Source: Lachnospiraceae bacterium UBA3801 (GTDB lineage Bacteria; Bacillota; Clostridia; Lachnospirales; Lachnospiraceae). Taken from it: DNA of 10,070 bases. The stretch is from assembly GCA_002368685.1 (NCBI GenBank), contig DFEN01000119.1, positions 1 through 10,070 on the forward strand, given 5' to 3'. Shown here piece by piece: positions 6,381 to 10,070 of the stretch. Below the pieces are notes generated by a model, which saw only the letters and a program-made list of their open reading frames with translations, made no database searches and was not told where the DNA came from. The translations under genes and the position numbers were made by a program. Every line of letters starts with the position of its first letter. Position 1 is the stretch's first letter.

Positions 6381-7040
6381 ATGATTCTATATACTGTGAC
6401 GGGTAAAGTCGGAAATGAGGGATATCTGGATATCTCAAAGAGCGGAGATCTAACGGGAAAAAATTTATATGTAAATATGACAAATAAATGCCCATGTAAT
6501 TGCGTCTTTTGTCTTCGACATACTAAGGAAATGCAGGAGGGAAGTAACCTGTGGTTTAAAGAGGGAGATCCTAGTCTAGAGTCTGTCCTAGAGCTTTTTT
6601 CACAGTATGATCTTAGCGGTATAAATGAACTCGTTTTCTGCGGCTTTGGAGAACCCTTAGAGCGTCTAGAGGATGTTTGCACGGTTATAGATACCCTAAA
6701 GCAGACCTATCCAGATCTAAAAGTAAGAGTTAATACAATAGGACTTGCTAATCTAATCTACGGCCAAGACGTGACTCCAGAGTTTGAGGGAAGAGTAAAT
6801 ACAGTTTCTATTTCGCTAAATGCTCCTAATGCGGAAGAATTCTACCAACTTACACGCTCAAGATTTGGAATAGAGTCTTATGAGGCATTAAAGGAATTTG
6901 CTGTTCTAGCAAAAAAATATGTGCCAAATGTTGTTATGACAGTTGTTGAAAAGGTTATGCCAGAAGATAAAATCGCCACCTGTCAAAAGATATGCGATGA
7001 GCTTGGTGTTACTTTAAGAATACGTCCCTTCGAGGAATAA
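6381..7040 (+). CDS. Radical SAM protein of the TatD-associated type
   Basis: A 219-residue protein. The 4Fe-4S motif is C37-x3-C41-x2-C44, with an extra C39, in LYVNMTNKCPCNCVFCLRHT, and GFGEP at 88-92 is the usual GGE-like SAM-binding element. RVNTIGLANL at 116-125 and SISLNAPNAEEFYQL at 143-157 complete the compact partial barrel. NLYxNxTNxCPCxCxFCxR with a following NLWF matches the family often found beside or fused to TatD nucleases; its reaction is unknown. No tatD gene is in the window, so this copy is detached from that partner. The ATG at 6381 is 2 bases after the kinase stop, with GGAGG at 6369-6373 inside the kinase gene, so the two are almost certainly translated from one message. 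It ends 2 bases before the end of the convergent LysR gene. Confidence 0.85.
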   Translation: MILYTVTGKVGNEGYLDISKSGDLTGKNLYVNMTNKCPCNCVFCLRHTKEMQEGSNLWFKEGDPSLESVLELFSQYDLSGINELVFCGFGEPLERLEDVCTVIDTLKQTYPDLKVRVNTIGLANLIYGQDVTPEFEGRVNTVSISLNAPNAEEFYQLTRSRFGIESYEALKEFAVLAKKYVPNVVMTVVEKVMPEDKIATCQKICDELGVTLRIRPFEE

Positions 7041-7042
7041 CA

Positions 7043-7924
7043 TTATTTACGAATAAAGGATTCCTTTACCTGTAGGAGAAATTTCTCAGCTATAGGTGTA
7101 AAGGTTTGATATTTGTTCCATATAAGATAAAGTTTTGTTTCCTGTTTTGGGGAGAGCGGTCTAAAGATTAAATCACTTTCCTCGGAACAATTAATAAGAT
7201 GTTCAAAGGTAAGGAGGAGTCCCAGTCCTTCCTTTGCAAACATAGAAGCATTATACGAGAGTCTGAATGAGCCTTCTAAGTGAAGAGAGGGAAAAATATC
7301 CCCTGCCCATTCAGGTATTTCTATATTCCAGCTTTGTTCAGAGCAGTAGAGTGGCTGTCCTACTAGGTCAGTAGCTTTAATGCTCTTTTTCTTTGACAGT
7401 GGATGATTCTTTAGCATCACAACTCCCCAACGGTCCGAGGCTGGAAATGTAATGTACTCATATTTATCAGTATTAGGAGTTTCGCAAAGTACCGCAAAGT
7501 CCAGAAGTCCCTTATCCAGCTTCTCTGTGACCTGCTCAGTATCACCACTTGTTATATGATAGGTGAAAGAAGGATATCGGTCCTTTAGCTTTTTTATCTC
7601 TCTGGCAAGAAGTCTTATCTGGTAGGATTCCGCCAGTCCAAAATAAATATCACCACCTGTAATATCATCCAGAGATATAAATTCCTGTTCGATTTTATCA
7701 GCCATGGCAATCAGATCCTCTGCGCGGTCTCTCAGAAGCATGCCCTCGTCAGTAAGGGATATGCTGAAGCTATGACGGATAAAAAGTTTCTTGCCTAGCT
7801 CGTCCTCCAGAGATTTTAGTGTTTTTGATAATGTGGGCTGAGTGACATGAAGCATGTCAGCTGCCTTTGTCATATTTTCTTCTCTTGCTACTGCAAGAAA
7901 GTAGCGAAGGTTTTTTATTTCCAT
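7043..7924 (-). CDS. LysR-family transcriptional regulator
   Basis: A 293-residue regulator when started at 7924, where the protein begins MEIKNLRYFLAVAREENMTK, the normal LysR N-terminus, with a GGGGGA ribosome binding site 6-7 bases before it on the minus strand. A longer frame from 7996 would add 24 residues with no family match and would cross the operator. The winged helix-turn-helix is in about residues 1-60 (AADMLHVTQPTLSKTLKSLE, then ELGKKLFIR and LTDEG). The effector-binding domain follows from about 90, with GDIYFGLAES opening the first lobe. The inducer is unknown. The gene is divergent from the helical protein-hydrolase-DUF3737 operon, the classical arrangement in which a LysR protein activates its neighbour and represses itself; the spacer sites support this. 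Confidence 0.93.
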   Translation of the reverse strand: MEIKNLRYFLAVAREENMTKAADMLHVTQPTLSKTLKSLEDELGKKLFIRHSFSISLTDEGMLLRDRAEDLIAMADKIEQEFISLDDITGGDIYFGLAESYQIRLLAREIKKLKDRYPSFTYHITSGDTEQVTEKLDKGLLDFAVLCETPNTDKYEYITFPASDRWGVVMLKNHPLSKKKSIKATDLVGQPLYCSEQSWNIEIPEWAGDIFPSLHLEGSFRLSYNASMFAKEGLGLLLTFEHLINCSEESDLIFRPLSPKQETKLYLIWNKYQTFTPIAEKFLLQVKESFIRK

Positions 7925-7954
7925 GGAATATCCCCCTGGCTGGATTATATTTGC

Positions 7955-7986
7955 TGATATTCCCATATGGAATATCATGATATTCA
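7955..7986. promoter_or_regulatory. LysR-type operator with three adjoining half-sites
   Basis: TGATATTCC at 7955-7963 and GGAATATCA at 7969-7977 form a perfect 9-bp inverted repeat with a 5-base centre. GGAATATCA is followed at once by TGATATTCA at 7978-7986, so 7970-7985 is a second perfect palindrome, GAATATCATGATATTC. A further partial half-site, GGAATATCC, lies at 7925-7933 just inside the regulator gene. The first palindrome is centred about 66 bases before the predicted start of the plus-strand operon, the typical recognition-site position for LysR activators; the third half-site lies where an activation site would be. Confidence 0.65.
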
Positions 7987-8014
7987 TTTTATTCATTAGC
8001 GAAGTTCATGTCAA
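7986..8014 (-). promoter_or_regulatory. Predicted promoter of the LysR gene
   Basis: On the minus strand, a perfect TTGACA (8014 to 8009) and TAAAAT (7991 to 7986) are spaced by 17 bases. The start would fall near 7979, inside the three-half-site operator, so the regulator bound there would block its own promoter. Confidence 0.65.
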
Positions 8015-8025
8015 TACCATATAAT
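7996..8025 (+). promoter_or_regulatory. Predicted activator-dependent promoter of the hydrolase operon
   Basis: A perfect -10 TATAAT lies at 8020-8025. The best -35 at suitable distance (TTAGCG at 7996-8001, 18-base spacer) is poor, as expected for a promoter that needs an activator. The start would be near 8032. It overlaps the LysR promoter face to face. Confidence 0.5.
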
Positions 8026-8063
8026 CCTAATAGAAGCAGAAAATGATTTTTGGAGATTGTGTT

Positions 8064-8285
8064 ATGGAACTTAAAGAAATGATAAGTGACATTTCCAAAC
8101 TAGGGTGCGAGAGCTCGCAGGGAGAACTGGCGGAGAGGCTCTATGAAGAGGGGCAGATGCAGGAGCTGATAAAATGTCTCAAGAAGTGCAGGTGCAGTCT
8201 GGTGGATGAAATGCATGAAAGTCAGAGAAAAGTAGACAGAATCGATCTGATAATCAGACGAGCTGAGAAAGAAGCAATGAAATAA
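8064..8285 (+). CDS. Small helical protein of unknown function
   Basis: The ATG at 8064 is preferred because GGAG at 8052-8055 lies 8 bases before it; an in-frame ATG at 8043 has no ribosome binding site. The 73-residue product is strongly charged and predicted almost wholly helical. Residues 1-38 look like one helix-turn-helix-like unit (ELKEMISDISKLG, then ELAERLYEEGQMQELIKCLK). Residues 45-72 (SLVDEMHESQRKVDRIDLII and a basic end) have the heptad character of a short coiled coil. There are four cysteines, C15, C39, C42 and C44, three of them in CLKKCRC. No signal peptide or membrane segment is seen. I do not recognise a named family. As first gene of the LysR-controlled operon, 21 bases ahead of the hydrolase, it may be an accessory or regulatory subunit; that is inference. 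Confidence 0.7.
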   Translation: MELKEMISDISKLGCESSQGELAERLYEEGQMQELIKCLKKCRCSLVDEMHESQRKVDRIDLIIRRAEKEAMK

Positions 8286-8306
8286 TTATTTTAGGAGGTA
8301 CGAAAA

Positions 8307-9311
8307 ATGATACATAAAGAAGAACTAAAGCTGGTAAAGGAATGGAATAAGACATTCCCAAAGAGTGAAAAGGTTGAGCATAGCAAGGTAACATTTGTAA
8401 ATAGATATGGTATAACACTTGCGGCAGATATGTATGTGCCAAAAAATGCAGAGGGAAAGCTCCCGGCAATTGCTATATCGGGTCCCTTTGGAGCAGTTAA
8501 GGAGCAGTGCAGTGGACTATATGCACAGACTATGGCTGAGAGAGGCTTCCTTACAATAGCCTTTGATCCTTCCTTTACAGGTGAGTCTGGCGGAAATGTA
8601 AGATATATGGCATCTCCTGATATAAATACAGAGGACTTTATGGCTGCGGTTGACTTTCTATCGCTAAATGACAGGGTTGATCCTGACAGAATAGGAATCC
8701 TGGGAATCTGTGGCTGGGGCGGAATGGCTATAAATACAGCGGCGCTGGATACAAGAATCAAGGCTACTGTTGCTTCAACTATGTACGATATGACAAGAGT
8801 TAATGCTAAGGGATATTTTGACTCAGAGGACAGCGAGGAAGCCAGATATAAAATGAAGTCTGCGCAGTGTGCACAGAGACTGGAAGACCTGAAGGCGGGA
8901 GAATATAAGCTGGGAGGTGGAGTTGTGGATCCGCTTCCAGATGATGCACCTTTCTTCGTAAAGGACTATTATGATTATTACAAGACAGATAGAGGATATC
9001 ATGAGAGAAGCCTTAATTCCAATGGTGGTTGGAATGTAATCGGTTGTGAGTCATTTGTGAATCAGCCTATACTCCAGTATTCTAATGAGATAAGGAGTGC
9101 TGTTCTTCTGATTCATGGCGAGAAGGCTCATTCTTGCTACTTTTCAAAAGACGCATATGCTGATATGATAAAGGATAGTAAGTATGCAGGTAATAAGGAA
9201 TTAATGATTATTCCTGACGCTGTACACACAGATCTATATGATGGCGGAGAGAATAAGGTGATTCCTTTTGATAAGCTTGAAGAGTTTTACAATAAATATT
9301 TAAATAATTAA
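8307..9311 (+). CDS. Alpha/beta hydrolase with cysteine at the nucleophile position
   Basis: A 334-residue cytoplasmic alpha/beta hydrolase. LPAIAISGPFG (52-62) is the strand and oxyanion-hole region, and LTIAFDPSFTGESGG (82-96) follows. The nucleophile elbow is GICGWGG at 133-139, placing C135 where most relatives have serine. A second core begins at SAVLLIHGEKAHS (264-276), and DAVHTDLYD (304-312) supplies the catalytic histidine H307. Residues 155-255 form a long helical cap with many aromatic residues. The architecture resembles E. coli YcjY-type proteins and dienelactone hydrolase, which also uses cysteine; the substrate is not known. The start follows a perfect AGGAGGT at 8293-8299. It lies between the helical protein and the DUF3737 gene in the LysR-controlled unit. 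Confidence 0.88.
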   Translation: MIHKEELKLVKEWNKTFPKSEKVEHSKVTFVNRYGITLAADMYVPKNAEGKLPAIAISGPFGAVKEQCSGLYAQTMAERGFLTIAFDPSFTGESGGNVRYMASPDINTEDFMAAVDFLSLNDRVDPDRIGILGICGWGGMAINTAALDTRIKATVASTMYDMTRVNAKGYFDSEDSEEARYKMKSAQCAQRLEDLKAGEYKLGGGVVDPLPDDAPFFVKDYYDYYKTDRGYHERSLNSNGGWNVIGCESFVNQPILQYSNEIRSAVLLIHGEKAHSCYFSKDAYADMIKDSKYAGNKELMIIPDAVHTDLYDGGENKVIPFDKLEEFYNKYLNN

Positions 9312-9321
9312 GGAAAACCAG

Positions 9322-10070
9322 ATGGTGAAAATAATAAGTAAAACATTTGACGAGGAAAGGACGCTATACGGCAGCAAGGATATTTACTTAGAAAAATGCA
9401 CCTTCGATGGTCCAGCCGACGGAGAGAGTGCTATGAAGGAAAGCTCAAATATTGAAGTTGTTGATTCATACTTCAATCTTAGGTATCCTTTCTGGCATGA
9501 TACGAAGGTTCGGATAAAGGGCAGTGAGATGACGGAACTCTGTAGGGCTGCACTTTGGTATTCGACAGATATAGAGGTTGAGAACACTAAGTTCCACGGA
9601 ATCAAAGCTCTCAGAGAGTGCTCTGATGTTATAATCAGGGATTCAGATATAGTGTCCCCCGAGTTTGGCTGGTCGGTACATAACATAACCATGACTGGAT
9701 CCAGGGCTGAAAGCGAATATTTCATGATGAGGTCAGATAACCTTCGCTTCGAAAATGTTGAGATGAAGGGGAAATACTCCTTTCAATATATCGAGAATTC
9801 GGAATTTGTTAATTGCAGGTTCGACACCAAGGATGCCTTCTGGCATGCAAAGAATGTGGTGGTAAAGGATAGTGTAGTTAAGGGCGAGTACCTGGCGTGG
9901 TACTGCGAGAATGTGACCTTCGAGAATTGCCTGATTATCGGAACTCAGCCTCTATGCTATTGCAAAAACCTAAAACTAATTGATTGTAGGATGCAGGATG
10001 CCGACCTTGCCTTTGAAAAATCAGATGTCGATGCCACTATTCTAAGCGATGTTATAAGTATTAAGAATCC
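9322..10070 (+). CDS. DUF3737 right-handed beta-helix protein, 3' end outside window
   Basis: The ATG at 9322, 10 bases after the hydrolase stop and preceded by AAGGA at 9310-9314, opens a frame with no stop up to the window end: 249 complete codons. The start of the DUF3737 family is clear: FDEERTLYGSKDIYLEKCTF, then DGPADGESAMKE (29-40) and FNLRYPFWHD (51-60). Behind it run repeated short beta-helix rungs of the form DxxVxNCxF, for example VENTKFHGI, FENVEMKGKYSFQYIENSEF, VNCRFDTKDAFWH and FENCLIIGTQPLCYC, about 20-24 residues each. The family is near 280 residues, so perhaps 30 are missing. Pectate-lyase-like folds often bind or cut carbohydrates, but no activity is established for DUF3737. 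No signal peptide is seen, so it is probably cytoplasmic. It is the third visible gene of the LysR-controlled operon. Confidence 0.88.
   Translation, partial: MVKIISKTFDEERTLYGSKDIYLEKCTFDGPADGESAMKESSNIEVVDSYFNLRYPFWHDTKVRIKGSEMTELCRAALWYSTDIEVENTKFHGIKALRECSDVIIRDSDIVSPEFGWSVHNITMTGSRAESEYFMMRSDNLRFENVEMKGKYSFQYIENSEFVNCRFDTKDAFWHAKNVVVKDSVVKGEYLAWYCENVTFENCLIIGTQPLCYCKNLKLIDCRMQDADLAFEKSDVDATILSDVISIKN

Noticed and set aside
7054..7068. TAAAGGA-T-TCCTTTA palindrome near the LysR stop as a terminator
   Set aside because: It is inside the LysR coding end, is AT-rich with a one-base centre that cannot form a normal loop, and has no T-run.
7925..7996. N-terminal extension of the LysR protein starting at the minus-strand ATG at 7996
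   Set aside because: The 24 extra residues do not fit the family, there is no ribosome binding site, and they would cover the operator and predicted transcription start; the ATG at 7924 with GGGGGA before it is the normal start.
8291..8761. Long minus-strand reading frame opposite the hydrolase
   Set aside because: It is the complement of a well-supported gene, has no ribosome binding site and no recognisable protein pattern; the same applies to the other antisense frames in the window.
1..10070. Defence island, CRISPR array, phage or insertion sequence
   Set aside because: No repeat-spacer pattern, transposase, integrase, toxin-antitoxin pair or phage gene was seen; the only mobile-like trace is the pair of short GGGGACTGTCCC palindromes.

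Overview
The window looks like part of a low-GC Firmicute chromosome, most likely a Lachnospiraceae gut or rumen anaerobe of the Butyrivibrio/Pseudobutyrivibrio kind. This is an inference from the gene families present (DUF5680, a clostridial Y-family polymerase, a NimA-like flavoprotein, a TatD-associated radical SAM protein, DUF3737), strong GGAGG ribosome binding sites and AT-rich spacers. I saw no tRNA, rRNA, CRISPR array or transposase gene. It reads as ordinary chromosome with some local gene decay.

Left part (1-3015), all on the plus strand: the 3' end of a DUF5680 gene; a 225-base spacer holding a 33-codon reading frame that may be a gene remnant; then a Y-family DNA polymerase, a histidine phosphatase that overlaps it by 8 bases, and a pyridoxamine-5'-phosphate-oxidase-fold (NimA-like) flavoprotein. 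The last three are probably one transcription unit.

Middle (3016-4292): three small, tightly packed genes. They are a Dabb-domain protein, an sfsA gene that has lost its whole middle in frame, and an ACT-domain protein. The block is bracketed by two same-strand copies of a short GGGGACTGTCCC(C) palindrome. After it comes a good promoter whose spacer carries one arm of a 13-bp inverted repeat.

The next unit (4293-7040) is a CytX-type NCS1 permease, a pyridoxal/pyridoxamine-type kinase and a TatD-associated radical SAM protein. It looks like a vitamin B6 or hydroxymethylpyrimidine uptake-and-phosphorylation operon with an unexplained radical SAM enzyme as third member.

Right part (7043-10070): a minus-strand LysR regulator meets the radical SAM gene tail to tail with 2 bases between them. 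It is divergent from a plus-strand operon of a 73-residue helical protein, an alpha/beta hydrolase with cysteine at the nucleophile position, and a DUF3737 beta-helix protein that runs off the window. The divergent spacer has three adjoining TGATATTC-type half-sites placed as expected for LysR activation of the operon and autorepression of the regulator. This is the clearest regulatory circuit in the window.
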